Positions 38,001 to 46,805 of a stretch of DNA of 64,000 nt are shown piece by piece. Numbering within the stretch: position 1 is the first letter of the stretch; each line of letters opens with the position of its first letter. The position numbers and the translations under genes were made by a program. The stretch is taken from positions 3,738,001-3,802,000 of the forward strand of contig OX345643.1 of the NCBI GenBank assembly GCA_947044365.1, read 5' to 3'. The notes beneath the pieces are model-generated. The model did no database searches and was not told the DNA's origin. It saw nothing but the letters and a program-made list of their open reading frames with translations. The DNA is from Petrosia ficiformis. Its lineage: Eukaryota > Porifera > Demospongiae > Haplosclerida > Petrosiidae.

Positions 38001-40532
38001 CTACAGCTGATGCACCTTCTTGATGTTGAAAAAAATTGGCTTCAGCTTTTAGTGTCTTCTTGCTTTGGTGAAACAGTTGCTTCATCATGTCATCTGACAT
38101 GTATCCCACATAAAGCCTGTTAATACCTCTGACTATTGCACTAAAATTAAAAGAAGAGGTAATTTCAACAATCAAAAATTTGTTTCACATATTTTTGGTT
38201 GGTGAATTACAAATAATAAAACAATGGATTTAAAACTTATTTTGTTTGTGGTATACAAATTATCATAGCGCAGGCTCATGATTGCATGAGCATGCAAATC
38301 ATGTTTTGTGTTTATCAACTGCTAGAAAATCTGTCAGTCTAATGCATGTGCTGCTGTGTTCTATGAGTATGAATGTATTTTTAATGGGCTCAAATAGGTG
38401 TGGTCACCCCAAAGGTGGGCAAAATGCTCACACACTCACACACACACCCTTTCTGAACACCCCCCTTTCAAATCCTGGCTATGGGCTTGTTTCTTTCTTC
38501 ACCAATCTCGTTACGTAGAATTCAAATGCATATAAAGATATTATTGCTACAAGTGTGCAGACTTACCATACAAACATACATGTATACTGAGTGACATATA
38601 TGTCTCTCAGGCTTGCCCCAATGATATAATTATATATGAATTACATGTGTATATTCATACATGTCCAGTACTGCCACAACCTGTCCCAAGTTTCTTGGGA
38701 TGTCCTTTTAATCTTGGAATTGTCTCAAATTTGTCTCATAGTTCCTGGAATACTAAGTATCCCCGGATGTATATAGGACATCCCAGGTAGTCCCAAATTA
38801 GATGAACCCACTGATACTGAAATACTGAGTATCCCAGGTACCTAGGACATCCCAGGAAGTCCCAAATGAGCTGATTTTGGAATACATGAAGTCATGTACT
38901 AACTATTAAGTATCTCAGGATTTCTAGGACATCCCAAGATGTCACAACTGACAGGAACCCACTGATCCTGAAATACTGAGTATCCCAGGATACCTAAGAC
39001 AGCCCAGGTTGTTCCAAGTAAGGGGAACCCACTGATCCCAGAATACTAAGTATCCCATGATACCAAGGACATCCCAGGTAGTCCCAAGTAAGGGGAACCC
39101 ATTGATCCTGGAATGCTAAGTATCCCATGATACCAAGGACATCCCAGGTAGTCCCAAGTAAGGGGAACCCATTGATCCTGGAATGCTAAGTATCCCATGA
39201 TACCAAGGACATCCCAAGTAGTCCCAAGTAAGGGGAACCCATTGATCCTGGAATGCTAAGTATCCCATGATACCAAGGACATCCCAGGTAGTCCCAAGTA
39301 AGGGGAACCCACTGATCCCAGAATACTAAGTAATCCCATGATACCAAGGACATCCCAGGTAGTCCCAAGTGAGGGGAACCCACTGATCATATAATGCTAA
39401 GTATCCCAGGATACCAAGGACATCCCAGGTAGTCCCAAGTAAGGGGAACCCATTGATCCTGGAATGCTAAGTATCCCATGATACCAAGGACATCCCAGGT
39501 AGTCCCGAGTGAGGGGAACCTACTGATCATATAATGCTAAGTATCCCAGGATACCAAGGACATCCCAGGTAGTCCCAAGTGAGGGGAACCCACTGATCCT
39601 ATAATGCTAAGTATCCCAGGATACCAAGGACATCCCAGGTAGTCCCAAGTGAGGGGAACCCACTGATCCTATAATGCTAAGTATCCCGGGATACCAAGAA
39701 CATCCCAGGTACTCCTGAGTGTCATACTGTATGTCTATAACTATAGGTATTACTGTATGAATAATGTGAGCTCCCTATAGTATAGAGTTGTATTATATCA
39801 CATGACAAAAGTTTACTATAACTCACTTACTGTCAAGCAATATGAAACTCATATAACATGTACTTGGTATCCATATACTTAGTATTCCAGGATCAGTGGG
39901 TTCCCCTCACTCGGGACTACCTGGGATGTCTTGGTATCCTGGGATACTTAGTATTCCATCAGTGGGTTCCCCTCATATTAGACTACCTGGGATGTCATTG
40001 GTATCCCAATCCCAATGCTTGAGATGTACCAGTATATACATGTAATTGTAAGTCCTGTGTATTTAGGGATGTCTGTGTACATCCTGGGACAGGTGGTGGG
40101 CAGTACTGGACATCATCACTGACATAACCACAGGTTTTATAATTCAGACATAAAACCTGTCATTAACCACAGCAAAAAAATTGCAGGACTATAACACACA
40201 CCTGATCCAACTCTAGACAAAACATTAGGCAGGGTTTTATCCAGGATTTTTTCATGGGGGGGGGGGAGGGAGGCTTGCTCCCCCATGGTAATTTTGAAAA
40301 TTAAGTGCTCTGAGATGGATTCTGTTGGGTTTCTGGCAGCTAGTACACTATTACTATGGTGTGGTTTTGAGCACTTGTTAATACTCTATTTACTACTTTA
40401 ATTGATATTTGTGTGCTATTCCCGTTTGTTAAGCTGTTACATCTTACATGACATCATACTTTCTGGGTATGAAACCCTGTTAATTATATACAATGTAATT
40501 ATACTACATGTACATTTCATTTGCCTCAGGTG

Positions 40533-40615
<83 letters not shown>

Positions 40616-43600
40616 CTCATCTCAGTATTATCATGTAATAGTAAATGTGGTCAAGGGCATATCCTGAGTCCAATATCCCAATGGTCTACTTTTAAATTTT
40701 CTTTTTTAAGTAAACACTTTAATCCAGAATAATGTCAAAGGATGTGTAACTGTTACATTCAACAATTCTCTGTTAATGACTTTTTTTAAACATCTAATTC
40801 TATTATCAGATATTAAGGGGGTTGGAATAAAAACATTTTGCCTGCTCTTACAGTTTAACCATGACTCTATCCAGTGTTTACCCTAGGATAAATATTAAGG
40901 GTGGTGGAGTGCACATGACGTTTGGTCAACAATGTTCAATCATTGTTGTAAAACAGTGTTTTTCAGAACTTTAAATTTAAAGGGTATCCTTTGGGGGAAA
41001 TACTGCTCTCTATGATTTCTATGATTTTTTCTTAATATGCCAATTAAATTTTATGGAAAGTTTTGTGTTGGGAATTTGTACATGCATGAAGTATGAAGTA
41101 TGAAGTATGACACCACAAAGATTTACATTGCGTATAATGAATGGTCTTTAAGTTTTTTTTCTCTTCATTGTTTCAGCTTCTGCTGATCTGGGTGTTTGTC
41201 TTCATAAATCTTCATCTGGATTAGACTTACCAATGAAGGTACTGATACTGAAATCTAAACCACAGCTTTTATAATAATGTATTATGTGTTGTGTATTATG
41301 TCCATTCTTAATCAAATCATATTATAGGGAACAAGATATATCTATGATTACTGTGTGGTGCCTGCCAGTGATGACTTTCTCATCTCTGAAACCTTTTTTT
41401 TCTGGTCTTCTTGCTTTTTCAGACACAATAGCTATTAGTTGTACATGTACTTTGTAAGAAATGCTTTATTCCCAACTTTTCTCACTTATTTGCTATTTTT
41501 ATCAACTCCTTACACTGTACCTTAGTTGAGAGCACATTATTTTGTAAACCTCACATTAAATGACTGAGCCCCCAGTGGCCGCCACATAAACTATTTACTA
41601 TGTAGTATGTATACAATGTACATTGGACTGTTCTGTATTGGAGACTCACTCCTGTATCAATATATCATAGGGATAGGCTTTTGGGCCATAACAAATAAGT
41701 TATGTCACTCAAAGTCTGATTTATGTATCTATAACTAATTAAATAATAGAAGTACAGTAATGTGTAGAAACTGCTACTGATAGTTCCTCGAATGAAAGAT
41801 GGTATTAGTCTTGTACATAATCTGTATTTTGATTCACTCTGTCATTCATTATGTAGATTGTTGATATGTTTGGCAGTGGTCTTCCTGTGTGTGCTGTATA
41901 TTTTGAATGGTGAGTGATGTTTGTGATCTTCTGTGACAGGGTTGTCACTTGGCTTCTAATATGTGTTACTAGCACCCTCCTTAATTCACTGATAATTGAT
42001 GTTGCATTCTTAATAGAAAAACAAACAAATTACATGTTGCAAATGTTCATGTAAAATACATTCTTATTGCTGGGGTGGAAAAAATATTCAATATTCATTA
42101 ACAAACGAATATCCGGATATATCGAATATTGGCTTGCTTACTTGTCATAACTTGTTTCTAGTGAAATATCAAGTATTAGCTCATCATTTTTTTTAAGTAG
42201 ATGATTACAACAACAACTTCTGTATTTGTATTGATTGTTCTGCAATCTACAAGCCTAGAATGGTAGTAACACGAAGTAAGAAACTTTTCTGCTGCCGTTT
42301 CATTTTGTTAAAGATTGCATGTGGCTTGTTTCTGCGCATTAAAAAAAACCCAAATATCTGGATGAAACGAATATTCATTTCGGGCCTACTTATTGCACCC
42401 TTCTATTTGTGAGAGCAGTGTATTTTGCTACTGCATACACCATTTTGTTATTTATATCAGCCACATCAGTTAAATATTTAAGAGTCAAATTATTTCTCAA
42501 TGTGTACAATATTTGAAAGTACCTCAAACTTTTATTGCAATTCTGTATTTATATGGGGCATTTTAGGTGGCGGTACATTTCCATTAACGATATTCATAAC
42601 TAACATACTATTTGTCAATTGATTTTCATATTTGGAACATAATATTATATTGTTTTGTAGACACATTTGCAACAAACACATGTTCACATTTCAGAGCTGT
42701 ACCGATTATTAGAACTGAGAAAAATGTACCTCAGTACAACCCACTGATTTTACTTTATTATAGCAGAGATAATACCAATATGTGGTTCTGTGTATTATAC
42801 TGCAACCACAAAATGAATATTTTTTAATTCCTTGAAAATAGTAAACAACTATAACCCATACATTAGTTGAAATGTTTACAGTTTTGTTGATAATGTTTGA
42901 ACGTATTTGTGTGTCAGGACTCAGGACCCTGAAGGCCTCGGGTTCTTCTTATCATGGATTATTGCTTGCTCTGAAGTAAACAGTGGCATACTGTGACATT
43001 CTAAGGACTCAGCTGTTAGTAGTATCATAGGCATAGGAAGCAGTAGGACAGGAAGTAGTTTTTTCTACTGGCAGCAAACTGACTGACTGACTGACTGAAG
43101 ACACCCAACAAAGGCTAACACTTTGTTGGGTGTCTTCAGTCAGATCACAACTGGTAGTGACAATATGAGCTAACCCAGGAATGACTTACTAATTCTGCCC
43201 TTTGGCTTGCATGATGAACTAAGATATCATTTATATTATCTTGTTTTACATTGTACCTTGTAGCAGTCTCATAGTCTTTATGTATTGTGTAATCTTTTAA
43301 TTAGTCTTGTCATTGCTTTGTAATATAGAGGAAAGTTGATTAGGAGAAACCCTCCTAACGGTGTTATATTAGCATTGAAGTCCACAGAAAAACAGACACT
43401 CTCTTTTCAGGAAACAACATGACCGCAGCTGGACTCGAACCACTGACCTTTAGATGGAGCTTGGGCCTCCTGATCTAAAGGTCAGTGGTTCGAGTCCAGC
43501 TGCGGTCATGTTGTTTCCTGAAAAGAGAGTGTCTGTTTTTCTGTGGACTTCAATGCTAATTGCTTTGTAACTTGTAAATATATAGTCAATATGTCTACTT

Positions 43601-44985
43601 GCTGAGTATAAATACTAATATAATTTGATTCAAAAGAAGAGTTCAGATTTACATGTAAACAGAAACTGCCAAGATAACACTACAGCTTGTATTATCAGTA
43701 CTTTACACAAACTACTTTGCACAAACTACTTTGCACAAACTACTTTGCTCAGAACATTAGGATTTATCATAAAAGTTTGCATTCAAAACTTACGGCAATC
43801 TGTTATGACTTTTAAAATGTAGTTGCTATGTGATGTAGGGTAGACAATTTAGTAAGTATTATTTCATCAACATCAACTAAATCAAAAGTACATGACAATA
43901 GCCTTGTTGTAATTGCAATTAATTACAAATGTCTTGTAATTTGTAATTGAAAATTTAACTTATTTGTAATTGGCTCTGACTGTAACTAGCAATTACATGA
44001 ATGTTTACACACCTCACCTCAGCAGCTGGATAGGCTCAGAAAGAAAGGGTATGGGTATTCATGCAGCCAAACTGGCAAAGGTTTGAGGTTAGACAGGTGT
44101 CGTTTGCTCCCAAAAAACTTTGAAAATCTTGTTGAACTGTTACTTCAAACCTAGAGTTGTAGCAGTTTACAAGGTCAAATACTTAAGCAGTTTCAATAAC
44201 CTCACTTACACCATACTCAAAGATTGCATAATTACACTACACTTACACACACTATACATGTAACTATACCACAGTTAATTACAGTCATATATATTCATGT
44301 ATATCATCTGCAGTTTGTTTTTCGATGATTATGATTACATATTTACTTGTTCATTTTCTTTAGTCTCCATGAGTTGCTTAGAGATGAACATAATGGTGTC
44401 ATATTTCATGATCATAACCAACTTGCTGAACAACTAGAGGTGAAACACCATTACATGCCCTTTGATGTTAAGAATTATCTTATTTCACAATTTGGAAATA
44501 TATTATGCAAACTTATAGTTATGGTGAAGTTATACAGACTGTACGAGGTGCAAAGCCTCATGCGCATGTTATTTTGACTGTGCTAACATCCACTCTAATT
44601 TTTCAATAGTCTAGTCTAGTGATTAGGGACTATTAATCGTGCCATTTTTTAAAACACATCATTCAGAATTTCCCTGTTGAGAAAGCATGTCTTATACAAA
44701 TGAAAGCACCTCACACTTTGTCATTTATACATGTAATACATGAAAAATGATTATGCATAGCAGCAGACATGGGCCCTTGAACACATTAATTTTATATCAT
44801 AACTCTTCAAAATGCTATACTAATATTATGTATTATTGTTCATTTATTAGCGACTCTGTCGAGGGTTTCCTGCTCCTAATCCACACTTAACTCGTTTTCG
44901 AGACAATCTTGTGTCTTTTCAAAGTCTTCGTTGGGACCATTACTGGCGATTACATGTATTACCATTACTATCTGGAAATCTTTGA
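19452..44985 (+). CDS. ALG1: ALG1, beta-1,4-mannosyltransferase of lipid-linked oligosaccharide synthesis, 15 exons
   Basis: Adds the first mannose (from GDP-mannose) to dolichol-PP-GlcNAc2 on the cytosolic ER face; GT33 family. Exons: 19452-19668, 23963-24043, 24655-24761, 27081-27229, 28522-28611, 29523-29589, 30979-31021, 32210-32290, 32350-32388, 36038-36100, 36646-36756, 41177-41238, 41857-41909, 44364-44439, 44851-44985. They join in phase to 457 residues, close to the human length (464). Visible features: an N-terminal membrane anchor (about residues 7-28), [96 protein letters not shown], and [10 protein letters not shown] near the C-terminus. The exon 8 start is the least certain: acceptors at 32163, 32210 and 32230 all keep phase. 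Coding is about 1.4 kb of a 25.5 kb gene, and its introns carry most of the transposons in this window. Confidence 0.93.
19950..20062. repeat. Palindrome with GC-rich core, third arm family
   Basis: Arms TTATAACACACCTAC and TGCTATATCAGATT, then AATCACC, close on a centre GAGGGCCAAAGGCCTGAGGG. The overall design matches the palindromes at 6900 and 57930, but the arm sequences differ. It lies in ALG1 intron 1, flanked by (TA)n at 19817-19938. Confidence 0.8.
20043..21230. mobile_element. About 1.2 kb fold-back element in ALG1 intron 1
   Basis: The left arm (about 20043-20245) is inverted relative to the right arm (about 21035-21225). Paired landmarks include TTATAATTAATATAT with its complement near 21210, CTTCTACC with GGTAGGAG, CCACAGGGTGCTATATCT with AGATATAGCACCCTG, and AAACCTGTGGTTT with AAACCACAGGTTT. 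The arms are diverged. I see no coding frame between them. The centre carries a separate palindrome module (20795-20995), probably a nested insertion. Solo arm-like fragments occur near 11240-11345 and 40125-40200. Confidence 0.65.
20795..20995. repeat. Palindrome pair, shortened copy
   Basis: The first palindrome (GCTAACAGGTCCTA to TAGGACCTATTAGC, about 20798-20884) has lost its GC-rich centre compared with the copies at 57930 and 60085. The second (GGTGACATCTCC to GATGATGTCACC) follows directly, as at 58076-58160. Confidence 0.75.
25033..26850 (-). pseudogene. ZBED-type hAT transposase, degraded, in ALG1 intron 3
   Basis: Fragments of one hAT transposase lie in order on the minus strand. 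An N-terminal BED zinc finger (26495-26850) starts AVWKHFGF, with [12 protein letters not shown] and NHLRVSH supplying C2H2 ligands. It is followed by [14 protein letters not shown], then by a frame-shifted [15 protein letters not shown] near 26440-26480. [13 protein letters not shown] catalytic-core segment sits near 26335-26370. The C-terminal dimerisation region (25033-25300) reads [21 protein letters not shown] and [14 protein letters not shown], with a TAA inside LAKMA-TFLG. Several frameshifts and stops make it dead. A piece of a different hAT C-terminus (25692-25900) interrupts it. Confidence 0.8.
25692..25900 (-). pseudogene. Second hAT C-terminal fragment nested in the first
   Basis: The minus strand reads [20 protein letters not shown] then [15 protein letters not shown]. 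One frameshift later it reads [15 protein letters not shown] followed by a DS repeat and a TAA at 25692-25694. The pattern ([12 protein letters not shown] in place of PATSAPSERVFS) is a hAT dimerisation domain of the ZNF862/ZMYM-like type, distinct from the surrounding ZBED-like copy. The acidic tail ends the protein naturally. Confidence 0.6.
29040..29460. mobile_element. Palindromic MITE, copy B (uninterrupted), ALG1 intron 5
   Basis: This copy has the left block (29040-29158) joined directly to the right block from 29159, including the palindrome at 29241-29384 with GATATCACCCTCGGGC in its core and flanking (TA)n runs. Compared with copy A (5090-7100) it lacks the 1.6 kb carrying the Crypton recombinase. 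It is therefore either the empty form of the site or an internally deleted derivative. Confidence 0.8.
30361..30403. repeat. Short palindrome in ALG1 intron 6
   Basis: GTCTCTTCGTCTTA and TAAGACGAAGAGAC meet at a GTTAAG centre, with GTTG and CAAC at the outside. The stem is about 18 bp and perfect near the centre. No function is apparent. Confidence 0.7.
32500..33240. repeat. Dispersed composite repeat, copy 1, ALG1 intron 9
   Basis: Blocks here recur in order at 51650-52920 and partly inverted at 53097-53340: GAGCTGAAATCTCTG, TAGAGAACTGGCAAG with AAACTGGCAAAAT, ATCACAATGATTCTAGCACC, GAACATGGAA, and GGTTGACACAGTG...AAGTGAAATAGA. No open frame persists. The arrangement suggests a large transposon whose fold-back ends are the family at 33340-33660. 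Confidence 0.65.
33340..33660. mobile_element. Long-arm fold-back element, copy 1, ALG1 intron 9
   Basis: The left arm (AATGGAAACAAGAATAAT, then AAAATTAAACAAACCACTTC) and an inverted right arm (GTTTGTTTAATTTTG, then TTGACATCCTACATCT) flank a centre CATAAGTAGAGCTCTTTG. Other copies: 50935-51240, 51880-52205, 52918-53085 (half), 56300-56560 (amplified part) and 62745-63065. The arms are about 130-150 bp. They are open in several frames, so the peptide frames across them are artefacts. Confidence 0.8.
34498..34675 (-). repeat. tRNA-derived SINE, copy 1
   Basis: The complement begins GGAGGCAGCATGGCTTAGTG. It has a perfect RNA polymerase III A box (TGGCTTAGTGG) and B box (GGTTCGAGTCC) at tRNA-like spacing, followed by a SINE body (GTCATGTTGTTTCCTGAAAA, GAGAGTGTCTGTC) and a tail CTCCTCTATATATC. 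It is not a functional tRNA, because no cloverleaf closes after the B box. I cannot assign an isotype. Confidence 0.85.
34905..35075 (-). repeat. tRNA-derived SINE, copy 2
   Basis: The same sequence as copy 1, about 407 bp further on in the same orientation, with a 10-bp deletion between the A and B boxes (GGAGGCTCAA-type segment missing). Both promoter boxes survive. Copies 1 and 2 may reflect two insertions or a segmental tandem duplication of the element interior. Confidence 0.85.
37158..37790 (-). mobile_element. Mini-hAT element encoding only a BED zinc finger, ALG1 intron 11
   Basis: Inverted termini TAGTGATGTGTGATATA (37158) and TATATCGCACATCACTA (37773-37789), with subterminal ATATCATGATATG repeats typical of hAT ends, bound a 630-bp element. 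On the minus strand an intact frame (37331-37654, 107 codons, ATG at 37652-37654) encodes a BED finger: [13 protein letters not shown], then [12 protein letters not shown] and YHLQKEQ. The last zinc ligand expected in a BED finger (His or Cys) reads Gln here, so the finger may not fold. There is no catalytic domain. I see no clear 8-bp target duplication. Confidence 0.7.
37915..38140 (-). pseudogene. Exon-like fragment, weakly PP2C/TAB1-like, antisense in ALG1 intron 11
   Basis: A good acceptor (CTTTTAATTTTAG) opens 74 codons on the minus strand ending in TAA at 37915-37917. The reading is [18 protein letters not shown], then [20 protein letters not shown] and [11 protein letters not shown]. 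The order (a GxYxGx-like segment, a helix, then GASAV plus a beta pair) loosely recalls the PP2C fold as in the pseudophosphatase TAB1, but metal-binding residues are not evident. No other exons of such a gene are visible nearby. It could be a stray exon, a retro-fragment or a chance frame. Confidence 0.3.
38680..40020. repeat. 70-bp minisatellite with inverted outlying units, ALG1 intron 11
   Basis: Between about 38990 and 39720 a unit containing ACCAAGGACATCCCAGGTAG then TCCCAAGTAAGGGGAACCCA and CTAAGTATCCCA repeats with a period of 70-71 bp (starts at 39061, 39131, 39201, 39271, 39342, 39412, 39482, 39552, 39622 and 39692). More diverged units reach back to 38680. After a gap of unique DNA, two units in the opposite orientation lie at 39880-40010. 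There is no coding value. Confidence 0.95.
40532..40616. repeat. (CTTT)n microsatellite in ALG1 intron 11
   Basis: About 20 CTTT units run without interruption. The two overlapping Ser/Phe/Leu-rich frames across the tract are repeat artefacts. Confidence 0.97.
43368..43560. repeat. Perfect 88-bp inverted SINE duplication, ALG1 intron 13
   Basis: The left arm 43368-43455 and right arm 43473-43560 are exact reverse complements, separated by a 17-base loop (GGAGCTTGGGCCTCCTG). Each arm holds the B box (GGTTCGAGTCC) and body of the tRNA-derived SINE seen at 34498. Neither has the A box. The left side continues into the SINE tail (TATAGAGGAAAG at 43325). The exact identity implies a recent event or ongoing correction between the arms. 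Confidence 0.95.
43901..44134 (+). mobile_element. Degraded relative of the 13291 hAT element, ALG1 intron 13
   Basis: It begins GCCTTGTTGTAATTG, shares ATTACATGAATGTTTACACAC and CCTCACCTCAGCAGCTG with the FOXRED2-intron copy, and keeps CAGCCAAACTGGCAAA then GTTTGAGGTTAGACAGGTGT from the transposase C-terminus, now frame-broken. The right terminal repeat is not recognisable. Confidence 0.7.
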
Positions 44986-46225
44986 TGAACATACACAAGT
45001 AAAAATGTAGTTATTTAACAGTTAAAGACAATAATCTTATAATTATATTCTCGCTTTTTGAAAAGCAACTGATAAAAGTAAAATGATTTCTTTCATTATA
45101 ATAATTATTTATGATTAGTGTAATTTTTTCTTGGCTTGGTGGTGAGATGAGAGTAGAGAAATAGATCAATGGAAAAATGGAACAGGAAAAGAGGGGTTCC
45201 TAGTATCTAGTTGGAACTGAAATGAAAACAGATGAGAAAACGTGTCACAATTTTCCAAATTATTTTGAGAATCGGCATGTGCTGCTCTTCAAGGTGGTGT
45301 AATCATTTCTGAATTCTGATGTCTTACTTTTTTGCTTATCAAATTAATTCATACTAGGAACAATGTGAAGTGTTGTGAATTTTGGATTATATTTACAAAT
45401 ACATTTTGTGCCATGTTTTCTCATCTGTGGTTACAATCTTTGTTCTGGGTAGTGTGTTAGCCTTTGTTGGTGTGTCTTCAACAGTTACATTCTTGATTGA
45501 AGATGTCAATCAAGAATGTACAAACCACAACAAAGTCTTATGGTTGACACTAGATTCTGTATGTGTAAATCTCCTCAATTTTACTTTCTCCAGTCCTTGT
45601 TGAAAATATATAATAATTATTAGTAGTAGTTAACTATAATTATTGTGACTTTTAATAATCACTAAGCCCAAGGGTTAGGTGATTGATTATACATGTACAT
45701 ATGATATAGCACAAGTTGGAGGTTTTTTAAATATTTCCTTGAAAGGCAAAATCACAGTAGCCGTGGGTATCTTCTCATTTGAGATTGCATCAGGTGAGTG
45801 TTATAGTCTTGTAGCTTTGAAGTTTACATATTCGTAACACATGTCAACTGACAGGTTGTGGTTAGTCACATGCTTGAAATTAATTAAACACTTCTGTCAA
45901 GTAAACATTGTTTGGTTTCCTGGAAGCCTAAAACTGTCCCACTATACTCCCCTACAAATAAGTATGACTATAAAAATTGTACCATGGTGGTAAGGGTACT
46001 GCATAGCATGGTATTCTTATCACTTAAATGGTAAATGGATCTGTTTCTGATCGTGGATGTTAACCTGCATTTTAATATATTCACACTTTCTGATGTTAAA
46101 AATAATATTACTATCACTCACTATAATTATTATGTGTAAGTGTGCAAAACAAAGTTACAAATTAGTTTACAATACTAACGGCATATTGACACTTGGTGAT
46201 TGTTGTAGTGATCACTTAGCTTGCT
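44986..46225. other. ALG1-SELENOW intergenic region (tail to tail)
   Basis: No gene is supported. A small inverted repeat (TTCTTGATTGAAGATGTCAATCAAGAA, 45490-45516) is embedded in the 45382-45603 open frame, which lacks any recognisable domain. The two genes converge here, so the 3' UTRs of both probably end in this stretch. Confidence 0.6.
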
Positions 46226-46306
46226 GTTGACCTTACAAAATAGTAACATCAGAGAAAAGCTAGGAGAAACCTTTAAGCAATTCTCATCATTTTATGTAAT
46301 GACAAC
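46226..46306 (-). promoter_or_regulatory. SECIS element (form 2) in SELENOW 3' UTR
   Basis: On the minus strand, about 500 bases after the stop, the DNA folds like a eukaryotic SECIS. Helix I pairs GTTGTCATTAC (from 46306) with GTAAGGTCAAC. The non-Watson-Crick core has ATGA at 46290-46287 opposite TGAT at 46251-46248. Helix II pairs GAGAA..GCT with AGC..TTCTC (two U-U mismatches). Twelve bases after ATGA comes the conserved AA(A) at 46274-46272, followed by a mini-stem AGG/CCT that makes it form 2. This signal recruits SBP2 and eEFSec to decode UGA as selenocysteine. Confidence 0.85.
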
Positions 46307-46805
46307 AACAAGTACTTGACATCACACTGTAAAGAAGAATTATGATTAATTATGTGACAATTCGATGCAATTACACATAATTAATATATATATATGTCAT
46401 TTGCCACCCATGACGTCATATGTCATAAATCACTGTATAGTTATTATGATATCATGATTAAGATGAAGGGTGCCTATTACATCGCACTCACAAAATATCA
46501 ACCACACAAATTGTACAACAGACACTGTGATAAAGTACAAAAAAAAATAAACTCAATTCTACAACCTAATTTGCTGCAACATGTAAATACTATGACACAG
46601 CCATTATGCAGGCACTATTTACATCAGGTCATGTGATTTGGACGAGTCATACAACTTGTGATTTTAAAACATTATGCAAATGATATTTGATGTAATAAGG
46701 ATGGAGTGAAAAATAAGGTAGAAGCAAACAAGAGTGTGAGAAAGAAATAGAGAGACAGAGACATACCTACAACAGGCAAGTGTTAATAATATTAAGTGCA
46801 ATCAT

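Noticed and set aside
39186..39383. Open frame rich in [13 protein letters not shown] repeats (minus strand)
   Set aside because: It is a translation of the 70-bp minisatellite and has no independent support.
38680..39720. Regularly spaced repeats that might suggest a CRISPR-like array
   Set aside because: The repeats are head-to-tail 70-bp minisatellite units with no unique spacers, in an intron of a eukaryotic gene.
40402..40732. Two overlapping Phe/Leu/Ser-rich frames resembling membrane proteins
   Set aside because: They are the (CTTT)n microsatellite read in two frames.
45382..45603. 73-residue frame with hydrophobic stretch
   Set aside because: It contains a small inverted repeat, has no recognisable domain or splice context, and sits between converging genes.
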